Positions 34,800 to 46,089 of a stretch of 64,000 bases of DNA are shown piece by piece. Each line of letters begins with the position of its first letter. Position 1 is the stretch's first letter. The position numbers and the translations under genes were made by a program. The notes beneath the pieces were generated by a model, which saw nothing but the letters and a program-made list of their open reading frames with translations, had not been told where the DNA came from and ran no database searches. The DNA is from Dichetophora obliterata. Lineage: Eukaryota > Arthropoda > Insecta > Diptera > Sciomyzidae. The DNA lies in the NCBI GenBank assembly GCA_963920525.1, contig OY986435.1, positions 94,710,000 through 94,773,999 of the forward strand, read 5' to 3'.

Positions 34800-35337
34800 A
34801 AATCAGAAGTGGGGTACGCAATCCAATAAGTACAACCTAATTATAAACTTCAGAAGTGTTTGGTAAAAGTGAATTAAAAGTTATACTCAATTACAAGTGA
34901 GACTTCCGCGAACTGGAAAGAAGCGTAGGTGCAAACGTGAACAAAAGAAAATAATAACTTAACGAAAATGGCGGTGCAATAAAACATAACGTGCTAAAAA
35001 CAAACAAAAATATGAAAGTACCGAACGAGATAAAATGATTAATATCAAGTGCTACAAAGAAGCAAATTTACGAAAGTGCGAAACAAAAAAATATGATTAA
35101 CAAATCATAACGTGCTAAAAAGGAATCAATATACTAAAGAAAGTGAAAAACGAAAATAGATGAATAACAAATCATAATATGCTAAAAAAGAAACACAGAT
35201 ACAAAAGTGCGCAACAAAAATATATGATAATTGAAATCATAACGTGATAAAAAGAAACCGAGTTAAAGAAACGAAAGGACAAAACAAAACAAAAAATTTT
35301 AAACATGCATATTGAAAAGAAAACGTATTAACAAAAT
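34800..35337 (+). other. Untranslated leader of the gypsy element
   Basis: This A-rich leader lies between the 5' LTR and the first gag ATG. It holds loosely repeated units of about 60 bp ('aaaatatgattaacaaatcataacgtgctaaaaa'-like, at about 34980, 35090, 35160 and 35230). The primer-binding site would lie just after 34799 ('aatcagaagtggggtacg'), but I could not assign its tRNA. Confidence 0.55.
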
Positions 35338-36413
35338 GCCAAAAATCACAGCGCTAAAGTGCGAACACCTCGAACAGCTGCTTAGAGAGCATAACGCAGT
35401 AACAACCGGCACAAAAGCAGAATTGGTGAAACGGCTCACCGAATTGCTTAATAGTGAGATGAAGTGGATTTTGAGGTAGAGGACACCTCACAAGCGCAAG
35501 TTTCAGAACTGCGGGACATGATAATGAATCTAGCATCAATAGTGCAAAAGACACAGAATTTTTGGGTTTTAGTTCACCAAATGAAAATCGGTCGCTAAAC
35601 TCAAACGTGATATCGGGACGAAATAAATATTCTGTAAAAGAGATCGCTGAAACAATTCCGGAATTCGATCCAACAAACGATGTCTCTCTCTCTCGGCAGA
35701 GCAATTCGTGGCGCGCGTGGACAGTGTCAAAAGTACATATTTGTTCGAAGACAAGTGTTTACTCCTGGCTGTGTATTGTCGCATGAGAGGCGCAGCAAAA
35801 TTGGGGCTTGATGCTACGCAGGTTCTTTCCACTTCTTGGGCAGAATTCGCGCAGAGTCTGGTGAACGAGTTCGGACGCTCATACGGTTAGGCGGATGTCC
35901 ATTTTAAAATGGTTGCTGCAACGCACAAACAAGGCGAACAAATAAATGACTATGCTTTCAGAATGAGTGCGTTAGATCATCGATTTAATTTAACTGAAAG
36001 TGCGGTTATAAAATACACGAGTGAAGAATTGAGACACCGGGAATTGCAAGCCGCAATCGCACCTATGCGGTTTACGCCAGTAAAGCAAATACGTGAAACT
36101 TGCGAAGAATATTTGGGGAATATCGCAACAGGATCGGTAAACAAAAATATTAAGTTTGAAAATAATAAACAAAAAAATTAATCAAAAAAATGATGTCGGT
36201 AATTTAAAAACGGACTTTTCAAAATTTAAAAATGTAATTTGTTACAATTTTAACGAAAAGGGAAATTTTTCAAACGAGTGCACAAAGCATCAACGGCGAA
36301 AACGGTGCGATAATTGTCAAAAAGTGCATGCAAAAGGTAAGCCGGAAAACTGTGGTAAAACAATACCTAAAGTGAGCAAAGTAATATGTGACTCGCAAAG
36401 CAACCCCGTTTGA
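35338..36413 (+). pseudogene. gypsy gag remnant with SAP-like N-terminus and zinc knuckle
   Basis: The ATG at 35338 opens a frame with CEHLEQLLREHNAVTTGTKA and a following ELVKRL, which resembles a SAP-type DNA-binding motif. It stops after about 45 codons. Later frames supply the capsid-like region, with YCRMRGAAKLGLDA and WAEFAQSLVNEFG. A nucleocapsid stretch follows with a degenerate CCHC-like CYNFNEKGNFSNEC and a second Cys-rich piece, CDNCQKVHAKGKPENC. Such proteins package the element's RNA. Several stops and frameshifts (near 35478, 35575, 35890 and 36180) show that it is not functional. Confidence 0.75.
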
Positions 36414-39366
36414 AAAATATGTGTCCATAAATGATGTAAATGTCATTAGGGCTGTTCACATTTCAAACCGCTCATCAAATCGTTTGTCAAATCCAATAGA
36501 ACAACGTGGGAAATCCATGGAAATTTGGATTTGAAATGTGAACAGCCCTATTGCGTTTATCGATACAGGCAGCGGATGCCATATGGTACGTCGAGCAATA
36601 GCAAATAAAGTACCATGTAAAAAAGACAAATGTTTTTTGAAAATCAATGGTTTGTGTGGTGGTGCGCGTTATGCAAATGAAAAAATAAATGTAGAATTAA
36701 AACTAGATTGTTTGCGCTGTCCAATAGAATTGTACATCGTTGATGATGAACTATTATTTTCAGAAATTCTTCTCGGCCAGGACCCGTTGAAAGGTAGTAA
36801 AGCTAAATTGGAGAATGGTAAAATTAGTTTCGAAACGCAAATCGAATCAGGAAAAAATTATACAACCGTTCGTTATTTAGCCGTCGGAAAAAACCAACAC
36901 GTTTTGGAAAAAATGTAAAATTTGGTATTCAGCACGAAGACTCCAAACATGAGCTTACCGAGTTATTTAAACGTTTAAACGTTTACAAGATGCAAAGAGG
37001 TTTAAATATTTCACTTCTCTTGATTTAAACAGCGGTTATTACCAAGTTGTGATTGAGCCGGAAAGTAGAAAATATCCAGCTTTCATTACGACAGAGGGAC
37101 TTTTCGAATTTAAAAGAATGCCGTTCGGGCTTAAAAATGCACCTTCTTTCAAATGTTTCAAAAGATGATGACAAAGATAGCAGAAAAGACAGAGACGGCT
37201 GACATGATACACTATATGGATGACATTTTGGTAGGGAGCCAAACGATTCCCGAGATGTTTGCTAAGAGTTTTAACTTAGCAAAGAGTAGAGAAGGCGTTA
37301 AGGGAGTCCAATGTGACGTTAAACATCGAAATGTGCGAATTCATGCAAGATAAGATTCAGTTTTTGGGGCATCGTTTGACACCAGAAGGTATCAGTCCAG
37401 GCTCGGTTATGATAATGGCTGTAGAAAATTTTGCGATTCCTAATTCTATAACTGATGTACGACGATTTCTAGGACTAAGCGGATATTCTAGAAAATTTGT
37501 GCCAGGTCATGCGCTGTTGTCTGAACCGTTACGAAAACTTTTGCGTAAGGATACACAATTCCATTGGTATCCTTTAAAAAACTTAAACAGGCACTTGTCT
37601 CTAAGCCAGTAATGACAGCTTAGAGTTGAAGCTGACTATGAGGTTCACACTGATGCCAGCGCTATTGGGACTAGCAGGTGTGCTGCTGCAAAGAGAGTGT
37701 ACAGAACTTAAGCCTGTTGTGTTTTTTAGCCGATCTATGAGCGCAGATGAACAAAAGTTTTACAGCTATGAACTGGAAACTCTGGCTGTGGTTGAAACGC
37801 TGGAGAGACTTAGATAATACGTTTATGATAAGCAAGTTTAAGTTGTAACGGACTGCAACGCTATCACGACAGCAATGAAGAAGGAGCTGATACCAAGAAC
37901 CGCGTGTTGGTGGCTGAAGATTCAGGATTTTGGCATAGCTATTGAACACTGGTCAGGAAACCGAATGGCTCACGTAGATGCCTTAAGCAGAATGCCTAAT
38001 AAAGAAGTACATGAAGTGGATACGGCATCATTGCGAATTAAAAGAGATGATAGAAGAAGGAGACTGGGTGTCCAGCATGCAGCTGGAAGATGAACAACAG
38101 ATAGTTGATAAAATCCTTCTTGGTGGTAAAGCAGTGAAACAGGAATATTTAATAGAAAATGGTTAACTTTTTCGAAAAAATGGTAAAAAGAAACGGTGGG
38201 TTGTACCAAAAGCTCTTAGATGGCGTGTTGTGCAAGACTGTCACGACAAATGCGGACACCTTGGATTAGAGAAAATGGTACGACAGGGTTAGTCAAAACT
38301 GTTGGTTTTCTCGAATGAGGAACTACATAAAATCTTACTTAGAAGCGTGTATAGAATGCGCATACAATAAATGTCCTGGCAGAATGAAAAAAGCGGACTA
38401 CCACTTGGACGCGATTGAACCTGTTCCAATCAAAACTGTTCACCTCGATCACCTGGGTCCGTTTGCAAGAACTTCCAAGGGAAACGAACATATTTTGGCT
38501 TAAGTCTACGCGTTCACGAAATTTACAATCATCAAAGCGGTAAAAAGTACGGCAACGAAACATGTTTTGAGAACGTTGAATGACCAGCTACGTGGGAGTT
38601 CCTGAACGAATAAATACAGACCGTGGAACGGCATTTACGTCAAAAGATTTTAAAAACTACTGCAAGGAAAATTATATAAAACATATTCTCAATGCTGTTC
38701 GAACGCCATGAGCTAATGGTCATGCTGAGCGAGCAAACAAAACCATTTTATCCATGTTATTGTCATCGACGCAAACAGACAAACGATGGGATGGACGATC
38801 AGATCAACTGCGAGGACTACAATGTGCTATGAACACGATGAAGAACACGACAACCGGTCGAAATCCATACGAACTTCTTTATGGATACCAACCGAGAGAT
38901 ATACTCAAGAACAAACTAATATTGGCTTAACATACCAACGAAAGCAACAGCGAAATGTTTTTGCAACAAGAACGAGAATCACCAGCAGAGTAAATTAACA
39001 ACGAAGTAAAGCAAAACAGCGATTGAAGCAAAGCACGCACGACCAAGTCTTTACAACATAGGTGATTTGGTGTAAGTCGAAAACGAGCCTATTAGTACAG
39101 GAGGTTCCCGTAAACTTAAACCGCAGTATAAAGGACTGCAACCAAGTCAAGAGCGTATTAGGCAGAGATCGAAACGTAATTGAAGATTTACCAGGATCGC
39201 AACGAAAGCAAAGACATTATTCTTCGGTGTATTCATCGGATAAAATGAAACAGTGGTACATGCTTCCAATGGATGAGGATGATAATGAAAGTCACGGAGA
39301 AGACGACGAAGAAGACAGCAAAGCTATATTGAAGCGAGGTCGCTTCAATTGTCAGAAACGGCCGAC
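36414..39366 (+). pseudogene. gypsy pol remnant
   Basis: Regions recognised in order are: protease with AFIDTGSG (about 36550); reverse transcriptase with YFTSLDLNSGYYQVVI, RMPFGLKNAPS and the catalytic YMDD (37215); the thumb/connection with RRFLGLSGYSRKFV; RNase H with HTDASAIG and HVDALSRMP (37980); integrase with a zinc-binding part and DHLGPFARTSKGNEHI, then NTDRGTAFTSKDF and a GHAERANK block; and a C-terminal acidic tail running into the 3' LTR. The first part of the reverse transcriptase fingers is deleted between about 36950 and 36990. Stops and frameshifts break every domain boundary. A 102-bp MITE lies just before the protease Asp. Confidence 0.85.
36448..36549. mobile_element. 102-bp MITE in the gypsy protease region, ATT target duplication
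   Basis: Exact inverted ends of about 20 bp (AGGGCTGTTCACATTTCAAA and its mirror) are flanked by ATT on both sides (36445-36447 and 36550-36552). It is immediately upstream of the protease active-site DTG. It is the innermost layer of a four-level nest. Confidence 0.85.
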
Positions 39367-39643
39367 TGTAAGAGTTCAAAAAGAAAAGGTGGCAGCTCTA
39401 CAAAATAAAACTGGATTTTGAAAAAAGAACGAAGCGTGGGGTCCTTCGAGAACGGCAAACGCGTAAAAACGATCGTTTACTTTCGATCGCTACTTTCATT
39501 ATAAACTTAATGATTAAAATAACAACTAATACTACTTAAAACTTAATGTAAATAATATTTTAAAACTAAAACTAATTGCATTAAATAAAACAAATTTAAA
39601 TATAATTTAAACGTTTCTTACTGGACTTATTACTAACTTTACA
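39367..39643 (+). repeat. 3' LTR of the gypsy element
   Basis: 277 bp from TGTAAGAGTT to ACTTTACA. It is preceded by the end of the pol remnant and followed by the CCTT target copy. It differs from the 5' LTR by many substitutions and an approximately 80-bp length difference, so the insertion is not very recent. Confidence 0.85.
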
Positions 39644-40675
39644 CCTTTTATAACTACCACGACCCCTTTTGGGCATTATTTTGAAATATCTTCAAAAACA
39701 TGATGAGTTAAAACACCCTGTATCGTTCATACGAAGCTTATTTCAAACTCAGAATTTTAATTGAAGATTTTTATTATAATGTACCATATGGTGAGTAAAT
39801 TTAAAATTTTAAAACTTGTGCCCACCAGAGATATTTGACCCTAAAGTTGGCCAATTTCTCGAAAATTCTCAAAATTTCAATTTGACACAACAAACAATTT
39901 GGCTGCAAACAAAAAATTTGTTAAGTTCGATTGGTAACAAAATTTGTATTTAAACTGCTAGTTGAAACGTACTTTAAAAAAAAGTTGTCAATAACTAGTG
40001 GTTTTCTATAAAAAAATTTTTCAAATTGCAAAATATTACGATTTTAACAAAAAAGTTTAATTATTTATTTTAATATAAAAAAAAATTATTTCATTAGCAT
40101 TTGTTGCAATGTCTAACAGAAGCTGAGAAATAAAAGCTAAAATTTTTTGAAGCGGTTTTGAAATTTGATTTGACATTGAACACATTTTAATAATATAAAT
40201 ATTTTTAAAAATGGTCGAGCAACATGTATTGGACCAGTTGATTTGGACTGACCCTAAGAAAACTTTTTAATTGATCTTTATTTGCCCATCTTCAATACTG
40301 CACTCTGTGTCCAAGTTCATCCCATAGATGTTCTATAACATTTAAATCGGAGCTTTGAGCGGGTGTTTTTATGACATTTGGACGATTATCATGCAACCAA
40401 TTCTTTACGAAGAGCGACGTATGTTTTGTGTCATTATTTTGGAAAAACTTTAAATTGTCTGCAATGCCTAATTTACGCGCACTTTTTGTTACGTGCGTCT
40501 TAAGAATGCCAAGGTATATATTTTTGTCCATTATACTTTCAATAAAATTACGCCTTTTAACACCAGATGCAGTCATGCAGCCCCAAACCATGACTTAGAC
40601 ACCACCATGCTTAACCGTAAGCAAAATTCTTCATCGCCGCCTTTCATCTGAACCAAATAAATTAAATTTACTATA

Positions 40676-41606
40676 GAGACCCCGAACAGAAGCAAAACGA
40701 TTGTCGGGTGGCGGGCCTCTCTCGGCGAAATCCGCTGAGAACACGTCCAGAATAGCAGCGGTTGTCGGAACACGGTTGCATTTCATATTGGGAATGATAC
40801 AAAATATTTTATATTATGCTTTGAATTTATATGAAAACAGAATGTCAGATCACAGTAAAAACTAAGAAAATAACACTGAACGAACCCAATATTTAGCAAA
40901 AATATGGCAACATTTAAACCACTCAGAGAGAGATCCTCCAGCCGTCAGAGAAAAATTAGATTAGATTCTATTCTGGCGATTTTCCGTCTGACATTTCTAT
41001 GGTGGTTTGATTTTGGCGGCTGCATATATTTTCATGTATTTTGTAGCACGGCTAATCCGACAACCGACATCCGCTTTGGTTCTGCCCGGGCTCTGAGCCA
41101 TAATAGAATCTATTCCATGGCAAAATTAGACAAGGCAGTGTTAGGGCGGAGATCCGATGACCGAAACTAGCAAAACGAAGTTGACATTGCATACAAAATC
41201 TGTAACCAATGAGAATGCAATATAAAACCAAAAATTGGCAAAAATACCAAAATGGCTGAGTTTGACAGTTGTGGTCACTAAGAAAGAGATACTAAAGAGA
41301 TACTAAAGTTGTACTATGATCTATTCTAATTTTTCTCTGACGACTGGCGGATCTCTCCCTGAGTGACTCAAATGTTGCCATATTTTGCTAAAGATTGGGT
41401 ACGTTCAGTGTTATTTTCTTAGTTTTTACTATGATCTGACATTCTGTTTTTGTGCCTGTGTTGCATTCATGTGAATTCAAAGCAAAATATAAAATAATGT
41501 GCATCACTCCCAAAATGAAATGCAACCGTTACCCGACAGACAACCACCACCGCTCCAATTTTGGACGTGTTCCCACCCGACATCCGCTTTGGTTCTGTTC
41601 GGGCTC
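40676..41606. mobile_element. 931-bp palindromic element in Tc1, ATA target duplication
   Basis: Arms of about 300 bp (40676-40985 and 41310-41606) pair with landmarks 'CCCGAACAGA', 'gtcgggtgg', 'ttgcatttca', 'acagaatgtcagatcac' and 'cagagaaaaattaga'. ATA flanks both sides (40673-40675 and 41607-41609). Removing it rejoins the Tc1 transposase at FTDYSKFN. The centre holds a family-A MITE (41117-41290) and a second partial terminal copy near 41060-41095. Confidence 0.8.
41117..41290 (+). mobile_element. MITE family A, copy 3 (right end truncated)
   Basis: This matches 17313-17524 from 'atggcaaaattagacaagg.agtgttagggcggag' through 'caccaatgagaatg' to 'actaagaaagaga'. The mirrored right terminus is missing. 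It sits in the centre of the palindromic element at 40676-41606. Confidence 0.75.
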
Positions 41607-41622
41607 ATAATCGGTAAAAAAC

Positions 41623-41845
41623 AGGTCTGTTCGGAAATGCGTCACGATGCGTAAACTGCTTTTTAGCTAAGCAAAATATTCGAAATGGCCAATTTTGCAG
41701 CACTGCAATGTCAAACATTTTAAGATGTAATTTTTCTATCAAGCGTCACTAATTTGCATCGAAAAAATTCACGCTGCAATTTAGAAGCTTTAAAAATTCC
41801 AGTTGTGCGCATATTGCAAGTCGTGATGCATTTCCGAAAAGACCC
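41623..41845. mobile_element. MITE family B, copy 2, 223 bp, AAC target duplication
   Basis: The ends AGGTCTGTTCGGAAATGC and the mirrored 'gcatttccgaaaagaccc' match the copy at 19293-20154. AAC flanks both sides (41620-41622 and 41846-41848). It interrupts the Tc1 transposase upstream of FFTDYSK. This copy is uninterrupted and serves as the reference for the family. Confidence 0.8.
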
Positions 41846-42596
41846 AACCTGTAATAAATGTTCATAATTAAAAAGTACTAATGATCCTAATGTATTCTGT
41901 GTTATTAACCTGACTCCAGAATAAAAAGTCTAGTTATGTGCTACCCACGAAATTGAGGCGTTTTTATGCTTTTCTTACTAATACATGTTTTTTTGGGCTA
42001 CTTCTCCATTTTTTCGCAAAGCTCTTCAAACTGTATCTGCGTGTACTCTCTTTTCCAAATAAAATTTTAACATGCCCGCTGGTTTTGGTGCAGATAAAAA
42101 GGGGTCTATTTTATTTTTCTTATAATATACCTTTCATTTTTGGAGCTAAGTTTTTTTTTAGCTACTACAGTCATTTTTTACTGCATATTCTCTGATCTTG
42201 TTATTAACGTTTGATTATATAGTGTACTGTTGATTCACTTTTTAATACGATTGCAGAGTTTGTCGCTAGGATTTTCTTTTCAAATAATGATCTATCGCGA
42301 GGTGGCCTTCTTCCAATGTTGATTAATAAGTTAGCAATAAGTTTTTATGCAGGGATAATGGTTTATAGACCACGATTTTGCATTTTCTCTTCATTTGCTC
42401 GACTTTCAATGTGCGTCCGTTTTTATAGGTTTGTTTTAATTAATTTTGTTTCATAGTTATGTTCTAATTTTTTAATTAATAACGTTTTAAAAAAGTACAT
42501 ACTCCAAGCTTCTTCTTATATTTTTATTTTTGAAACCAATACGAAAGTGCTACGAAATGCCTGCCCGACTTTCGTTGTGAGTCAGTCGTCACTGTA

Positions 42597-43831
42597 TCAT
42601 GAGATTGTCAAAAAAAAAATTGGCTTCCAACATAAACAATTAGTTTAGGATTATAGAGCGAACTTGTACCTCTTATTCAATCAATAATATTGTACTTTTC
42701 GGTAGACAACAACTACGCATAATTCTTGTCCTATTGGACTTGAGGATAAATAAACTTAAAATAAACAAACTTTTATTAACTCTTTTAACTTCGATTGTTG
42801 AAATCGGTTAAGAAATTTGGAAAGTTCTGAGACGTTCAGAAATCCCTAGGGAAAATTAAAAAGTAAATAATTTTTTTTGCTTGAGTAAAACCACCACCCC
42901 TAATTTTAATACATATAAAACAAACACCTTCAGTCGAAATTTACTGTATTTTCAAATTTAATTCCAATTTCCTACTAAAAAAGCCGAAAAACCTAAAAAC
43001 ATATATAAATGCAAATATTAATAATTCAAAAGCTCAGGTATGCTGCATAAAAACCGCAACTTGAAAGCAGTTAAAGTAAGGTGTGACAGAAGATTTAGTA
43101 AGCAATTTTAATGCCCCGTAAAGACCTAACGAAACAAGAAAAAAACCGGCATTGTTTTGTCAATCTGGTTTAATTAAATATACATATTAACGAAAATAAT
43201 TTAATCATAGTTGAAAGTTTTTCAAACGCAAATTGAGTCTTCCAGCACGCAATTCGAATGAAAATGTGCCGAAAAAAACCAAATTTTCAAACAAATTCAC
43301 TTGTGCAAATGATTCATATTTAATTTTGCATTTGTAGTGCACTCTAAGCGTAAAAGACATGCGGTGAGAGAAGAGAAAAATACTTAGAAAAAGTTTGGTG
43401 CACTGAGGTGGATAGTCGTCAATAAGTCAAGGCATTAACAACGATTGCGATTTTGGAGTTCGGTGAGTCACAAAAACACTCTAAATAACAAAATATACAA
43501 GGAACACTATTTATCACTATTATGTTTACAAATAGTTTATATGTTGCAAACTTGCTTATAGATAACATATAACAGAGCTACAGAGCTGTTAATGATTAAA
43601 TTATGTAATTTATTGACGAGATTGTTTATTTGAATATTTAAAAATCAGAATTGAATTAGAATATTAGTTGTCTAATATAGCAAAACTACTGAAGTCAGCA
43701 ACCTTTTTAAAACTTACGAAAATTTTTTTTATATCACCGATTTTCCGATAAATCACATAAAGTAAAATCACTTAAGTGTATAGGTGTATAAAAAATTACT
43801 TGATCAATATGAAAATTGATCTGTAAGGCTG
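42597..43831. other. AT-rich DNA without recognisable gene
   Basis: No domain-bearing frame or terminal repeat was recognised. Confidence 0.45.
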
Positions 43832-44213
43832 TTGTTACGGTGGTCGTCATATGATCCCTGGTCATGACACTTTTTACTCTCTTTTTTCGTTTGATGAGCT
43901 ATGTGACAAAAGTATGTTATGCTGGTGGTGCCTAAGCACCAGTACACTTTTTGCTACTTTTAGTATTTTTTCAACCGATGAGTGTTGCTATTAAGCAGGT
44001 TTCATTACTGCTTTCATACATTTCGTACTAAAAGTGTACTGTTTTCGTGCCTAAATACAAATGTTGTGAATAATTCCACAACGCAATACTGTTTTAATCC
44101 CATGACTTCATATTTTTGTCGAATCATTTGGTGACCGTGGTGGTGAAAATTTTTCATTTACATTGAAACAACAACAATGCATGATGAGCTCATGACCGCC
44201 ACCATAACATGGG
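43832..44213. mobile_element. MITE candidate, about 380 bp
   Basis: Left 'GTTACGGTGGTCGTCATATGATC' and right-end mirror 'GTTATGGTGGCGGTCATGAG' form imperfect inverted repeats. Internal 'aagtgtact.tttt.gtgcctaa' strings near 43930 and 44035 are also mirrored. The exact ends and target duplication are unclear. Confidence 0.55.
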
Positions 44214-44509
44214 ACTAAGGAGATGTGATGATTCAACTCAAAATTTGACAATTCAACTTTTAACAATTTCAAATTTTAAGACTTCATACCAATCGACCTT
44301 GGGTATTCTATTCATCATTATGTGGGAAAAAAATTATTTTACTAGATATTATTCAGGTATATTAATTAAATCAGAGACTGTAAATAATAATTATTTTTAG
44401 GTTTTTAAACCAAAAAAGCATTGTCACATCGCCGTTTTGAAGGTACCATTAGAATCCTCTCACATTGTAGAACTTGATTTCATATCGATTTTTAAAATTT
44501 TGAGCAAAA

Positions 44510-44820
44510 AATAATATTTCTGCTTTTTATTTTTTTTTTTAAGGCAAAAATAAAAATCAAAATTCGCCCGATATTTTTTTTTTGAGCACAAAATAACTGG
44601 TAAGTTTCGATTTTTATTTTTTAAACCAAAAATAAAAATTAAAGTTTGCCCGATATTTGTTTGTGCAAAAAATGGCTGGTAAGTATTGATTTTTATTTTT
44701 TAAGGCAAAAATAAAAAGCAAAATTTGCCCAATATATTTTGGAGCACAAAAAAATTTGTAAATATTGATTTTAATTTTTTTTTATTCAAAAATTAAAAGC
44801 AAAATTAGTATTTCAGTATA
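44510..44820 (+). repeat. Tandem array of a 75-80 bp unit, left arm
   Basis: About four units read 'ttttgagcacaaaataactgg', 'taagt.ttgatttttattttt', 'aa.gcaaaaataaaaa.caaa' and 'tttgcccgatatt'. The same unit is present in reverse complement at 45600-45775 and 49811-50060. Confidence 0.75.
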
Positions 44821-46089
44821 CGTTTGAAAAATTTATATTAAGGGATTTATGTCATTTCGTAAGTACTTCATAACGGGCCGTTCAAATATTATGTAAGCAG
44901 ATTCTTTGCAATACTTAACCCCTCCGTCCCCGTCGTCATCAAAAGTAAGAAAAGCTCTTGCCACTCTTCCCATTCTTACTTAGAAATTAGTAAAAGTTAT
45001 TTTTCAATGTGTTCTGGTTTCTTTGATTGATTCATGAGCAGCAGTTGTAACATACCGTCTCCATGAGGCATAGCACATGTCATCATATACATCAAGGCAT
45101 CGAAAAATCTAGTGGAGACCGCCTATGCCATGGCATGTATTATGCCCTGCGATAAATGCCATGATATTTTTCATGGCATCTATCTCATGGCATGAACTGT
45201 ATTGCATACCTGAATTTTAATGGAATCGAAATATTTCAACGAATATGCCATGGCATAGAATGACCACCAAGCAAATACTGTGTCATATTTTGACAGTTGG
45301 TGCTCATGCCTTGATGCATATGATGGCATGTGATAAGCCTCATGGAGACGGTATGTTACAACTGCTGCTCATGAATCAATCAAAGAAACCAGAACACATT
45401 GAAAAATACATGTATTAATTTTTACGTAAGAATAGGAGGGGGAAAGAGCTTTTCTTACTTTGGCTGAAGAGGGGGACGGGGGGTTAAGAATTGCAAAGAA
45501 TCTGTTTACATAATACTTGAACGGCCCCTTCTGAAGTACTTACGAAATGACATAAATCCCTTAATATAAATTTTTCAAACGTAAACTGAAATGCTAATTT
45601 TGCTTTTAATTTTTGAATAAAAAAATAAAAATCAATATTTACTAGTTATTTTGTGCTCCAAAATATGTTGGGCAAATTTTGCTTTTTATTTTTGCATTAA
45701 AAATAAAAATCAAAACTTACCAGTTATTTTGTTCAAAAAAAATCGGGCAAACTTTACTTTTTATTTTTGCTTTAACCTTAATTGGTTCTTTATATACATT
45801 TTACACACTTTTCAACTTCAAGCTGATATTTCTTTACAATAAGTTTATCAAATCGAGCCAGGATTTTGGCTCAATGTAAAAATCGTATGGAAAATTTATG
45901 TTTTCGAGGTTTTTTTTTCACTAGTAGTCGCTGCTACCCTACTGAAAATATTTCCCTAATAGGTTCTAGTGTGTTAATCTAGGCGCGCCTATGACACTGT
46001 TCTTCTGCTTTATTGTTAATTTTTGTTTTGATATTTTCCCAATTTTTCATTTTTTTAACTAGCTGAAACCCGGGTCGTTACTACCACGA

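Larger units (their letters stand above)
34442..39643 (+). mobile_element. Ty3/gypsy LTR retrotransposon, decayed, 4-bp target duplication
   Basis: Two LTRs (34442-34799 and 39367-39643) share TGTAARAGTT starts, CTTTACA ends and internal blocks. CCTT flanks both sides (34438-34441 and 39644-39647). Between the LTRs lie gag and pol remnants in the order zinc knuckle, protease, reverse transcriptase, RNase H, integrase, which is the gypsy order. No envelope gene was seen. It sits in the right arm of the long-inverted-repeat element; removing it restores pairing with the left arm. Confidence 0.9.
31564..40253. mobile_element. Long-inverted-repeat DNA transposon inserted in the Tc1 element
   Basis: The ends match as inverted repeats starting 'g.GTCAGTC.AAATCAACTGG'. 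Both are flanked by CTAAG (31559-31563 and 40254-40258), a 5-bp target duplication. Inverted arms of roughly 0.7-0.8 kb (excluding later insertions) run inward to about 32945 on the left and, skipping the gypsy element, to about 34365 on the right. The central part carries a decayed transposase-like gene (33345-34350). Later insertions are a MITE at 31721-32281 in the left arm, a MITE at 33800-34220 in the gene, and a gypsy element at 34442-39643 in the right arm. The superfamily is not identified. Confidence 0.8.
31440..42340 (-). pseudogene. Tc1-family transposase, split into four blocks
   Basis: This is a DDE transposase of the Tc1 family. Block 1 (about 42340-41850) carries GRRPPRDRSLFEKKILATNS and TVxRALRKNGEVAQK-like DNA-binding sequence. 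Block 2 (41622-41610) and block 3 (40673-40254) rejoin at FFTDYSKFNLFGSD, where the catalytic Asp lies. Block 3 continues with MVWGCMTASGV, FFQNNDTKHTS (the second Asp) and SSDLNVIEHLWDELG (third catalytic region). Block 4 (31563-31440) is the C-terminus EEWNKIGADVCENLVACL and PKRLQ. Blocks 3 and 4 meet in frame at SFLREEWNK if the 8.7 kb insertion and one CTAAG are removed. There are also a few stops and shifts (for example after GHRVQY), so it was already decaying or has decayed since. Confidence 0.8.
31390..42596 (-). mobile_element. Tc1-like transposon, broken by three nested insertions
   Basis: Transposase segments on the minus strand appear in order from 42340 down to 31440. They are separated by insertions at 41623-41845, 40676-41606 and 31564-40253. 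The upstream end is suggested by 'TACAGTGACGACTGACTCAC' reading down from 42596, then 'aacgaaagtcgggcag'. A degenerate mirror ('cattgaaagtggggcag') lies at 31408-31424. Without the insertions the element would be about 1.4 kb, the normal Tc1 size. Confidence 0.75.

Noticed and set aside
34442..39643. Errantivirus-type gypsy with an envelope gene
   Set aside because: After integrase and its tail the pol frame runs straight into the 3' LTR. There is no room for, and no trace of, an envelope gene.
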